From NCBI GenBank assembly GCA_002392325.1, contig DGGS01000092.1, positions 1 through 5,878 of the forward strand: a DNA stretch of 5,878 bases, given 5' to 3'. The notes beneath the pieces were generated by a model. It worked only from the letters and a program-made list of their open reading frames with translations, made no database searches and was not told the origin of the DNA. The translations under genes were made by a program, and so were the position numbers. Each line of letters opens with the position of its first letter. The stretch's first letter is position 1. The DNA is from Bacteroidales bacterium UBA3868. Its GTDB lineage: Bacteria > Bacteroidota > Bacteroidia > Bacteroidales > WCHB1-69. Below, one piece after another: positions 1 through 5,740 of this stretch.

Positions 1-422
1 CCGTATGGCGCGGCAAAAGAATAAATGTTGTAGATCATGCCGCTGAATGGGATTTTGTAGCTGGTCCCGACATAGATGTCTTCAATGGAATCAGAGAGTA
101 TGACATAAGAATTCTCGTGTGTCAACCCTGTGCGACAAAGAGCGGACACTTTTATCTTATAGTGCCCTGTTCGCAGGTGTGTTATGGTTGGCATGCTGGT
201 TTCCACAATAGAATCTAACCCTGACAGAGGAATGTAATAGTATCGGATTTGTTCCAGCGCCAAAGTGTCAGGGTAAGATAGGGAACAATGGATCTGGCCA
301 TTGCCCTGACAGGTGGCATCCACCACACTTGCGGATAAATGAAATTGATAATCAGATGTTTGCGCGAAAAACAGATTCGCATACAGGCATAAAAGCAGCC
401 CAAGTAAGAACTTTTTCTTCAT
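1..422 (-). CDS. Secreted surface protein, N-terminal part (runs off the left edge)
   Basis: This open frame starts at an ATG at 422 and continues without a stop to position 1, giving 140 complete codons; the C-terminus lies outside the window. Residues 1-20 form a clear Sec signal peptide: MKKK, then a Leu-rich core, then a likely signal peptidase I cut after FFA (residue 20) before Gln21. Cys12 lies in the core but lacks a proper lipobox, so a lipoprotein is unlikely. The mature part has Cys38, Cys46 and Cys96 and is rich in Ser, Thr and Tyr. The layout (TCQGNGQI at 37-44, a Tyr-rich strand at 61-63, then LRTGHYKIKVSALCRTG at 83-99) resembles the immunoglobulin-like modules of large Bacteroidota surface proteins; this is pattern resemblance only. 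A 146-nt gap with a promoter-like box precedes it, so it is probably transcribed separately from the upstream operon. Specific function is unknown; a type IX secretion cargo is possible, but the C-terminal sorting domain that would show this is not visible. Confidence 0.8.
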   Translation of the reverse strand, partial: MKKKFLLGLLLCLYANLFFAQTSDYQFHLSASVVDATCQGNGQIHCSLSYPDTLALEQIRYYYIPLSGLDSIVETSMPTITHLRTGHYKIKVSALCRTGLTHENSYVILSDSIEDIYVGTSYKIPFSGMIYNIYSFAAPY

Positions 423-473
423 GATTCAATAAATTTTGTCGGACACCGGTTGGAGTGCCCATGGTTGAGCGCT

Positions 474-482
474 GCAAAAATA
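474..482 (-). promoter_or_regulatory. Putative Bacteroidota -7 promoter box (TATTTTTGC)
   Basis: Read on the minus strand, the sequence is TATTTTTGC, which fits the Bacteroidota primary sigma factor consensus TAnnTTTG(Y). Transcription would begin near 465-470 and leave a leader of about 45 nt before the ATG at 422. A matching -33 TTG element is not visible at the usual distance; that region is pure A/T. The box sits at the downstream end of an extremely A/T-rich tract, where TAnnTTTG-like strings can occur by chance, so support is moderate. Confidence 0.45.
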
Positions 483-536
483 CAAAAATTATTAAATAAT
501 TATTAAAATAAAAATAAATTAAATAAAAATTAGTGT

Positions 537-562
537 ATTTTTAAGAAGAAAAAGTTAAAAAT
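537..562 (-). terminator. A/T-only inverted repeat, possible weak terminator
   Basis: The arms ATTTTTAA (537-544) and TTAAAAAT (555-562) are perfect reverse complements around a 10-nt loop, beginning 7 nt after the stop of the O-antigen ligase gene. Downstream on the minus strand the transcript is U/A-rich. The position suits termination of the long operon, but an 8-bp stem without G-C pairs is weak, and such repeats are expected by chance in this composition. Confidence 0.3.
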
Positions 563-568
563 GCAGGG

Positions 569-1867
569 TTATTTTGTTCTCAAGAATAGCAATGTGTTGA
601 AGAGGGCAAAGAAACAGACCCCGCCTCGGACTTCAAACATGGATTCGACGGCGATGTTCAGGATGAGGATGATGGCGAAGGAGATGTATAGGATATTCTT
701 TTTGTGAATACCGACTACGAGGGGATGGAGGCAGAATGCGATCAGTATGAGGATGCCCGGGATGCCGGTGGTGAGCAGGGTTTGCAGATATTGGTTGTGG
801 GCGTTGAAATGGTGCCCGATGAGGTTCGTGTAGTTTTTCTTCACAGCATTGACACCGAGTTCGTCAGTGGCGTCGCCGGTGCCAACGCCCCACGGAAGGT
901 TCTTTTTGCAGATCTCCAGCGTTGATTTCCATACGGTGAGCCGAATCTCGCTGCTGCCGCTGCCACGGTGGTTGGTTTTGAACTTGCCAACCTCTTCTAC
1001 GGTGTCCTTGAAACGATGAATGGGCACTATCTGAGTTTCATGAAGCACAATGCCGATACTGGTCAGCACAATAATGATGCTCAGTGCGGCAGCGATATTC
1101 GTGCTGCGGATGAAGAGCAGGTATATGAACCAGATAAAGGCCAATATGCAGAAGACAAGTATTCCGGCTTTTGATTGGAGGAAGAAAACGCCGCAAAGCA
1201 ATACGGCCATCACGAAATAAAGGAATACCTTGGTCGGAGTGGCCATCATCTTATGTGTCTTGTTGATGAAATCCAGCAAGAAGTAGAAGGCGAAGGTGGC
1301 ATACATGGCCACATAAGTGGGATGACGGAAGACGGATAATTTCTGATAATATAAATAGATGTCATCGCCAGTCTGGATGTACTTGCGTATGGCGATGGTG
1401 AAAATAATGCACAGATGGATGAATGTGGAGATGGCGAAGACCATGAAGACCAGATGTATCCTATTGTTAGTGAGTCTGTTGCGTCTGCGGGTGAGGATGA
1501 AGAGGGGGGCGGCGAGGAACCACAGGTAGCAGTCAAAGGCGGCCAACGCACGCCCTTTATTGTAGGATAGGAAGAAACCATAGATGACCACCAAATAGAT
1601 TGAGAAAAAGATGATTATGGTGGTGATGGATGCGTTTCCGCGCATATTTTCCCATTTTTCTTTCCAATTCCATTCCGCAATCCAGTTCAGAAACATCAGA
1701 ATGGCGACTGGCAGCATCAGCAGGTTGGTGAAAGGCAGCGAAGCCATAGCCGTCAGTAACAGCAGGAAAAAAATATTGAAAAACCAATTGTCCGTCAACA
1801 GGGATTTCCGGTCAATGGTGTTATGTGAGTAGTTGCTCTTGAAGTTAGAGATTAGAGGTGCAGTCAT
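569..1867 (-). CDS. O-antigen ligase/polymerase family (Wzy_C) membrane protein
   Basis: A 432-residue polytopic inner-membrane protein with roughly 11-12 hydrophobic segments: about residues 28-64 (two), 82-101, 108-125, 138-160, 180-200, 213-275 (three), then 366-430 (three). A long hydrophilic stretch at about 276-365, predicted periplasmic, carries the family's key features: SSEIRLTVW (305-313), the Gly-rich GVGTGD (327-332) and HHFNAHNQY (352-360) with candidate catalytic His357. A conserved-looking RHPTY lies at 181-185, and an ESMFEVRGG stretch with Arg414 opens the last helix. Family members use undecaprenyl-linked glycans to ligate O-antigen to lipid A-core (WaaL), polymerise it (Wzy) or glycosylate proteins (PglL-like); sequence reading alone cannot choose between these, though the length and single His-containing loop fit a ligase. 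Its ATG shares one base with the trmD stop, which argues for translational coupling. No glycosyltransferase or Wzx gene is nearby, so it is not inside a typical polysaccharide cluster. Confidence 0.85.
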   Translation of the reverse strand: MTAPLISNFKSNYSHNTIDRKSLLTDNWFFNIFFLLLLTAMASLPFTNLLMLPVAILMFLNWIAEWNWKEKWENMRGNASITTIIIFFSIYLVVIYGFFLSYNKGRALAAFDCYLWFLAAPLFILTRRRNRLTNNRIHLVFMVFAISTFIHLCIIFTIAIRKYIQTGDDIYLYYQKLSVFRHPTYVAMYATFAFYFLLDFINKTHKMMATPTKVFLYFVMAVLLCGVFFLQSKAGILVFCILAFIWFIYLLFIRSTNIAAALSIIIVLTSIGIVLHETQIVPIHRFKDTVEEVGKFKTNHRGSGSSEIRLTVWKSTLEICKKNLPWGVGTGDATDELGVNAVKKNYTNLIGHHFNAHNQYLQTLLTTGIPGILILIAFCLHPLVVGIHKKNILYISFAIILILNIAVESMFEVRGGVCFFALFNTLLFLRTK

Positions 1868-1869
1868 TA
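1865..1869 (-). promoter_or_regulatory. TAATG stop/start overlap between trmD and the O-antigen ligase gene
   Basis: On the minus strand TAA (1869-1867) ends trmD and ATG (1867-1865) begins the next gene, sharing one base. There is no Shine-Dalgarno sequence; the upstream bases are A/T-rich (AATATATA), as is usual for Bacteroidota starts. This fixes the ligase start and suggests termination-reinitiation. Confidence 0.75.
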
Positions 1870-2547
1870 TATATTATTAAGAAGGTCGGGGCGGCGTTGT
1901 TTGGTTCTGAGCAGTTGTTGTTCGTATTTCCATTCGGCGATGAGTTTGTCGTTGCCGGAAAGCAGCACATCGGGAACCCGATGTCCACGGAAGTCGGCGG
2001 GCCGGGTGTAAACAGGGGCAGACAGGAGGTCATCTTGGAAAGAGTCGGAAAGGGCGGAGGTGCTGTCGCCAATAACACCGGGGATGACGCGCGCCAGGGC
2101 GTCCGTGATGACCATGGCGGCCAGTTCGCCTCCGGAGAGCACATAATCACCAATACTCAGATCTTCCGTGATGTAAAGTTCGCGCACGCGCTCGTCCACG
2201 CCTTTGTAATGTCCGCATAACAAGATGATATTCTGCAACATGGACATCTCATTGGCTTTGTGCTGGTTGAAGGTTTTCCCATCGGGCGCCATAAGATAGA
2301 TGGCGTCATATTGCCGCTCACTTTGGAGTTGCTCGATGCATTTCGCGATTGGTTCTATCATCATGACCATGCCCGCACCGCCGCCAAAAGGGTAGTCATC
2401 GGCCTTGTGGTGCTTGTCGGTAGTGTAACTCCGGATGTCGTGTGTGTGCAACTCCAACAGCTTTTTGTCCACAGCGCGCTTCAGAATGGAGTTCCCGAAA
2501 ACACCGGTAAACATGTCAGGAAAAAGAGTGAGTATATCTATGCGCAT
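1867..2547 (-). CDS. trmD: tRNA (guanine(37)-N1)-methyltransferase TrmD
   Basis: TrmD transfers a methyl group from SAM to N1 of G37, next to the anticodon of tRNAs that read CNN codons, preventing +1 frameshifting; it is a cytoplasmic SPOUT-family homodimer. With the start at 2547 the protein is 226 residues, close to the usual length. The family N-terminus MRIDILTLFPDMF is present. FGGGAGMVM (54-62), CGHYKGVDERV (111-121) and SIGDYVLSGGE (131-141) mark the SAM-binding trefoil knot, and Arg153 lies in LARVIPGV. Asp168 in SDSF is the probable catalytic base, followed by YTRPADFRGHRVPDVLLSG (180-198) and Trp206 of the C-terminal domain. An in-frame ATG at 2565 would add six residues and overlap the upstream gene by 14 nt; the ATG at 2547, four nt after that gene's stop, is preferred because it gives the canonical N-terminus. 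Here the gene is not in an rpsP-rimM-trmD-rplS cluster. All key motifs are intact. Confidence 0.97.
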   Translation of the reverse strand: MRIDILTLFPDMFTGVFGNSILKRAVDKKLLELHTHDIRSYTTDKHHKADDYPFGGGAGMVMMIEPIAKCIEQLQSERQYDAIYLMAPDGKTFNQHKANEMSMLQNIILLCGHYKGVDERVRELYITEDLSIGDYVLSGGELAAMVITDALARVIPGVIGDSTSALSDSFQDDLLSAPVYTRPADFRGHRVPDVLLSGNDKLIAEWKYEQQLLRTKQRRPDLLNNI

Positions 2548-2551
2548 AATT

Positions 2552-3202
2552 CTATAACTTTTCAATTATCATAATCCCGTCCCGGAATGGCAAAAGCAGA
2601 TTCCGTACCCGGTCATCCTGCTGAACGGTATTGTTGAAGGCGTCAATGGCGCGTGTGTCACGGTCGTTATGGGCGATCTCCTGCGTCACCTTATTGTTCC
2701 ATAAAACATTGTCAGCCAGTATGAAACCGCCTTTCCTTACCTTGGGGAGCACGAGCTCGTAATATTGAGGGTATTGTTCTTTTTCCGCATCAATGAACAC
2801 CAAGTCCCATTGCTCTTCCATGGATGGAACCATTTGCAAGGCGTCACCGATATGCAGATGAATGCGATGGCCCCATGGCGACTGGCTGACAAACTCTCGT
2901 ATGCGGTCTTCATACTCTACATTAATTTCAATAGTGTGCAGTTCGCCGCGGTCGGACAGCCCTTCCGCCAGACAGAGTGCGGAATATCCGGTAAATGTGC
3001 CGATTTCCAGAATGCGGTCGGGACGCAGCATTTTGGAAATGAATGTGAGGAAAAGCCCCTGCAGCTGGTCGGAAAGCATGCGGGGGTTTATGGTCTCCAA
3101 ATGAGTCCTGCGGTTGAGATTGTGCAAAAGCGTACACTCGGGGGTCGTGTGCGCTTCGCAATATGCCTCAATGGAATGGTCTATCAGATCAAAAGTGGAC
3201 AT
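2552..3202 (-). CDS. Class I SAM-dependent O-methyltransferase (TrmR/CCoAOMT-like)
   Basis: A 216-residue cytosolic enzyme with a Rossmann-like fold. Motif I, LEIGTFTGYSALCLA, is at 65-79. The acidic ribose-binding end of strand 2 is IEIN (91-94), and IGDA (118-121) follows. FIDAEKEQY (136-144) with Asp138 and ADNVLW (163-168) with Asp164 and Asn165 supply the likely divalent-metal ligands. This set is typical of the family containing caffeoyl-CoA O-methyltransferases and bacterial TrmR (YrrM), which makes 5-methoxyuridine at tRNA position 34. The adjacent trmD, four nt downstream, makes a tRNA substrate plausible, but that is inference; a small phenolic substrate cannot be excluded. The start is well defined because its ATG shares one base with the xseB stop. 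The length is normal and no motif is damaged. Confidence 0.9.
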   Translation of the reverse strand: MSTFDLIDHSIEAYCEAHTTPECTLLHNLNRRTHLETINPRMLSDQLQGLFLTFISKMLRPDRILEIGTFTGYSALCLAEGLSDRGELHTIEINVEYEDRIREFVSQSPWGHRIHLHIGDALQMVPSMEEQWDLVFIDAEKEQYPQYYELVLPKVRKGGFILADNVLWNNKVTQEIAHNDRDTRAIDAFNNTVQQDDRVRNLLLPFRDGIMIIEKL

Positions 3203-3204
3203 TA
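3200..3204 (-). promoter_or_regulatory. TAATG stop/start overlap between xseB and the O-methyltransferase gene
   Basis: TAA at 3204-3202 ends xseB and ATG at 3202-3200 starts the methyltransferase gene, sharing one base on the minus strand. This decides the start of the second gene and points to coupled translation. It is the same arrangement as at the trmD/ligase junction. Confidence 0.75.
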
Positions 3205-3396
3205 GGAGAGTTCGGTTAAGGTCTTGTTTATTTCTTGTTCCGTTTTGGTCAGTTTGTCCTTGCAGATCTTAATCAGTTTGGCCGCTTTCTTGATGTTGTC
3301 AGAAAGTTCGTCCACGGAAATGTCAGCGTTTTCCATTTGGCTGACGATTTTCTGCAGTTGCTCAAAGGCCTCGGTATAGGTCAGTTCTTCTTTCAT
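3202..3396 (-). CDS. xseB: Exodeoxyribonuclease VII small subunit
   Basis: A 64-residue acidic and lysine-rich helical protein, within the normal size range of XseB. The family pattern is visible: a first helix, YTEAFEQLQKIVSQME (7-22), then the turn NADISVDEL (23-31), then a second helix with IKICKDKL (42-49) and a Gln/Glu/Lys-rich end. Several XseB chains bind the helical extension of the catalytic subunit XseA; the complex degrades single-stranded DNA from both ends in DNA repair. XseA is usually encoded next door but is not in this window: the neighbours are a barrel protein (6 nt upstream) and a methyltransferase (1-nt overlap downstream). The catalytic subunit must lie elsewhere. Low-complexity helical proteins can mislead, but the whole length matches the family pattern. 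Confidence 0.88.
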   Translation of the reverse strand: MKEELTYTEAFEQLQKIVSQMENADISVDELSDNIKKAAKLIKICKDKLTKTEQEINKTLTELS

Positions 3397-3402
3397 GTTG
3401 GA

Positions 3403-4050
3403 TTAATATGCTATGCCAATTTTGACGCCGGCAAAATGATAAAATGCGTTTTGATATTTGTTGGGATAAAGATCCGAGTAGTCCGGTTCCCCTTCCTCGG
3501 GTATGGAATAGCCAATCTTGGAATACTGCATTTTGTACACGCCTGCGATAACCAGCGAGAGTTTGTCGGTGAAACGCAGCCGCATACCGAGTCCGAACTC
3601 TCCGGATGGTCCCCAGTTGGTGCCGTGCACCACCTTGTCCGTGGACTCGGGTTGGGTTTGCCCGTACCACTTGAAGCCCCAACCCAAATTGAGGAATGTC
3701 ATGGGCGCCACTTTGGTGGCATTGGTCATGTTGACGCTGAGGTTGAGATAGATGGGGATAAAGGCCGTACGACGCCAGATGTCGAATCCGGACTCAATGC
3801 CCATGGTGAAAAAATTGTCAAACTGATAAGCCAGCAATTGGTGGATCTGAAAATTCGGAATGTTGTTGTTCACGGACTTGATGGTGGAGATGCCGTCGGT
3901 CCCTTTCAAGTCAATATGTCCCACGCCGTTGGCGTACCCCACGGAGGTCATGAACGTGAAGCGGCTCACCTGGCGCCCCTTGCTGCGTTGCGCGTTCGCA
4001 GCGGGAATAAGAAGGATTATGCTGAATATGAGGATGATAACTTTTTTCAT
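3403..4050 (-). CDS. Outer-membrane beta-barrel protein of unknown function
   Basis: A 215-residue protein with a Sec signal peptide: MKK, a hydrophobic core at 4-16, and a probable cut after ANA (residue 20) before Gln21. There is no lipobox. The mature part shows alternating strands with many Gly and aromatic residues, for example FTFMTSVGYANGVG (31-44), FFTMGIESGFDIW (80-92), FIPIYLNLSVNM (97-108), FLNLGWGFKWYG (119-130) and SGEFGLGMRLRF (149-160). It ends with a short strand, GVKIGIAY, whose terminal aromatic residue is typical of barrels recognised by the BAM complex. The size suggests a small barrel of perhaps eight strands. The frame is open up to an ATG at 4140 inside recN, but the ATG at 4050 is chosen because it opens the signal peptide and lies 11 nt after the recN stop. 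No family name is recognised: it lacks obvious OmpA peptidoglycan-binding or PorT features. Its place between recN and xseB gives no clear functional hint. Confidence 0.8.
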   Translation of the reverse strand: MKKVIILIFSIILLIPAANAQRSKGRQVSRFTFMTSVGYANGVGHIDLKGTDGISTIKSVNNNIPNFQIHQLLAYQFDNFFTMGIESGFDIWRRTAFIPIYLNLSVNMTNATKVAPMTFLNLGWGFKWYGQTQPESTDKVVHGTNWGPSGEFGLGMRLRFTDKLSLVIAGVYKMQYSKIGYSIPEEGEPDYSDLYPNKYQNAFYHFAGVKIGIAY

Positions 4051-4061
4051 GATAAGCAGGG

Positions 4062-5738
4062 TTAGGATTGGGTTGGGGTATGGGCTGACAACAATTCGCG
4101 TGCGGTGTTGAGGGCCGCTTCTGTGGGTTTGTTCCCGCAAATGAGCGTGGCGATGGCCTGCACCCGTTCTGCGAATGCCAACTCTTTCAGCATGGTAACG
4201 GCATGATTGTCAATATTTTCCTTAAACACAAGATATTGCTGGTTGCCGTAGGCGGCAATTTGAGGCAAGTGGGTGATGGCGATGACTTGATGGCGTTGTG
4301 CGAAGTCGCCCATCACTTCGGCCACCCGGTGGGCAGTCTCTCCTGAAATGCCAGTGTCAATTTCATCAAAGATGACAGTAGGAAGCACCATGGAGTCGGT
4401 AATGATGGATTTTACGGCCAGCATTACGCGTGACATTTCGCCTCCGGACGCCACTTTGCTGAGGTCGGCGGGTTCCACTCCCTTGTTGGCGGAGAAAAGG
4501 AACTCAGCGCTTTCTGACCCCCATGGATGCAAGTTCTCGTCCGTGACCACACGAACCAGGAAGCGGCTGTCGGGCAGCGCGAGTTTTTGCAACCGTGCCT
4601 CCATTTCTTGCTGCAGCGTGGGCACGACTCGCTCGCGCGAAGCTCTCAGTTTGCCAGCTAGGACGCGAACCTGCGCATGCAACTCAGCTTTCTTCTTGTC
4701 CAATTCCGCCAATTGCTCTTGGTTGTCCGTGTATTTGCCCGCTTCTTCCTGCAACTTGGCTAAAATATCTAGCAGTTCTTGAACGGAATCAACATGATAT
4801 TTGTGCTGCAGGGTGTAGATGAGGTCCAACCGTTCATTCAATTGTTCCAATTCCTGAGGATTGATATCGGCTGCTTGTTCTTTGGCGGCGATTTCGTATG
4901 CGATGTCCTTTAATTCGACCAAAGAGGCGGATACGCGGTTGTATAATTCAAGGTACTCCTGATTGATGTCCTTGATGGCGTCGCATTCGTTCTGAACGGC
5001 TTTGAGCAGATGCAGAATCGTGTCACTGTCGCTTTCCGACAGATATTGAGCGGCTTGGTAGAGATGTGCTTTGATACTTTCAGCGTGGCTGAGCAGTTTT
5101 ACGGTGTCTTCCGCGGTTTCCTGTTCGCCGGGTTCAAGATGGGCTTGCTCCAGTTCTTGGATGGTGAAATTGTTGAAATCCTGCTGCAAAGCCGCTTCGG
5201 CGCACTGTTTCTTTAGTGCGGCATAGTCCTCCTCCGCTTGTCTCCACTGGGCGTACATTTCTTTATATTGTGCGAGAATGTCTTGGTTGTGGGCGTACTG
5301 GTCAAGGATGTTCAACCGGAAATCGGAATTCTGGAAAAGCAGATGCTGGTGTTGCGAATGGGTGTCAATCAGCATGGAAGCCAGCGATTTCAGAGTGGTG
5401 AGGTTGACGGGAGTGTCGTTGATAAAGGCGCGCGACTTTCCGTGCTCGTTTATTTCTCTGCGTATAGTGGTGATTTCCTGAAAATCCAAATCGTTTTGCT
5501 CGAAAAAGGAGTGCAAAGGGATAGAGGAAAGATTGAAGGTCCCTTCCACAATGCATTTTCTGGACTTGTCATACAGGACATCCGTGTCGGCACGATTCCC
5601 TAAAATCAGGGAAAGCGCGCCCATCAAAATGGATTTTCCGGCGCCAGTTTCACCTGTAATAACCGTAAAACCTTGATCGAAAGATATTTCAAGGGAGCGA
5701 ATAAGCGCGTAGTTCTCGATTTGCAGGGTTTGAAGCAT
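4062..5738 (-). CDS. recN: DNA repair protein RecN (SMC-like ATPase)
   Basis: RecN is a cytoplasmic SMC-like ATPase that acts early in double-strand break repair, helping to hold and pair DNA for RecA-dependent recombination. The 558-residue length is normal. The ATPase head is split: the N-terminal half has LQIENYALI (5-13), Walker A GETGAGKS (29-36) and a Q-loop region THSQHQHLLF (126-135). Residues about 150-390 form the coiled-coil arm, rich in Glu, Gln, Leu and Lys and shorter than in true SMC proteins. The C-terminal half has the ABC signature SGGEMSR (431-437), Walker B VIFDEIDTG (455-463), a D-loop-like GISGETA and the switch histidine in ITHLPQIAAYG (His490). All catalytic motifs are intact. 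The ATG at 5738 is two nt after the stop of the upstream gene and gives the standard N-terminus. A PorD-recN order is familiar from Bacteroidales genomes. No SOS-type operator was recognised, as expected for an internal operon gene. Confidence 0.97.
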   Translation of the reverse strand: MLQTLQIENYALIRSLEISFDQGFTVITGETGAGKSILMGALSLILGNRADTDVLYDKSRKCIVEGTFNLSSIPLHSFFEQNDLDFQEITTIRREINEHGKSRAFINDTPVNLTTLKSLASMLIDTHSQHQHLLFQNSDFRLNILDQYAHNQDILAQYKEMYAQWRQAEEDYAALKKQCAEAALQQDFNNFTIQELEQAHLEPGEQETAEDTVKLLSHAESIKAHLYQAAQYLSESDSDTILHLLKAVQNECDAIKDINQEYLELYNRVSASLVELKDIAYEIAAKEQAADINPQELEQLNERLDLIYTLQHKYHVDSVQELLDILAKLQEEAGKYTDNQEQLAELDKKKAELHAQVRVLAGKLRASRERVVPTLQQEMEARLQKLALPDSRFLVRVVTDENLHPWGSESAEFLFSANKGVEPADLSKVASGGEMSRVMLAVKSIITDSMVLPTVIFDEIDTGISGETAHRVAEVMGDFAQRHQVIAITHLPQIAAYGNQQYLVFKENIDNHAVTMLKELAFAERVQAIATLICGNKPTEAALNTARELLSAHTPTQS

Positions 5739-5740
5739 GG

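Larger units (their letters stand above)
423..568 (-). other. AT-rich intergenic region between the O-antigen ligase gene and the truncated secreted-protein gene
   Basis: No gene is seen in these 146 nt. Positions 484-532 contain no G or C at all, and 481-560 hold only six G/C in 80 nt, in sharp contrast to the flanking genes. The part nearest the downstream gene (423-475) returns to mixed composition and would be its 5' leader. The region carries the promoter-like box at 474-482 and the inverted repeat at 537-562. It is best read as the terminator of one unit plus the promoter of the next; the A/T tract could act as an UP-like element or simply be easily melted DNA. Confidence 0.7.

Noticed and set aside
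215..403. Minus-strand open frame of 62 codons at the left edge
   Set aside because: It is in another frame inside the truncated secreted-protein gene, which has a signal peptide and stays open to the edge; the small frame has no recognisable feature.
356..462. Upstream ATG in the leader of the secreted-protein gene (minus strand, ATG at 462)
   Set aside because: It opens a short frame that overlaps the main start out of phase. A regulatory upstream ORF is possible, but nothing beyond the ATG supports it.
488..500. Small perfect inverted repeat ATTATT-A-AATAAT
   Set aside because: It lies in a G/C-free tract where short A/T palindromes are expected by chance; it gives no sign of a specific operator.
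1246..1581. Minus-strand frame rich in Ser and Pro inside the O-antigen ligase gene
   Set aside because: The low-complexity Ser/Pro composition results from reading the hydrophobic-helix codons out of frame; the ligase frame is clearly the real one.
1858..2220. Plus-strand open frame of 120 codons opposite trmD
   Set aside because: It is antisense to well-conserved trmD motifs and has no recognisable protein features of its own.
3235..4065. Long plus-strand open frame of 276 codons
   Set aside because: It lies exactly antisense to xseB and the barrel-protein gene, both of which have convincing protein features; its translation shows no domain or coherent motif, so it is a shadow frame.
4051..4140. 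Longer start for the barrel protein (ATG at 4140)
   Set aside because: It would add 30 polar residues in front of a textbook signal peptide and overlap the recN coding end; the ATG at 4050 fits better.
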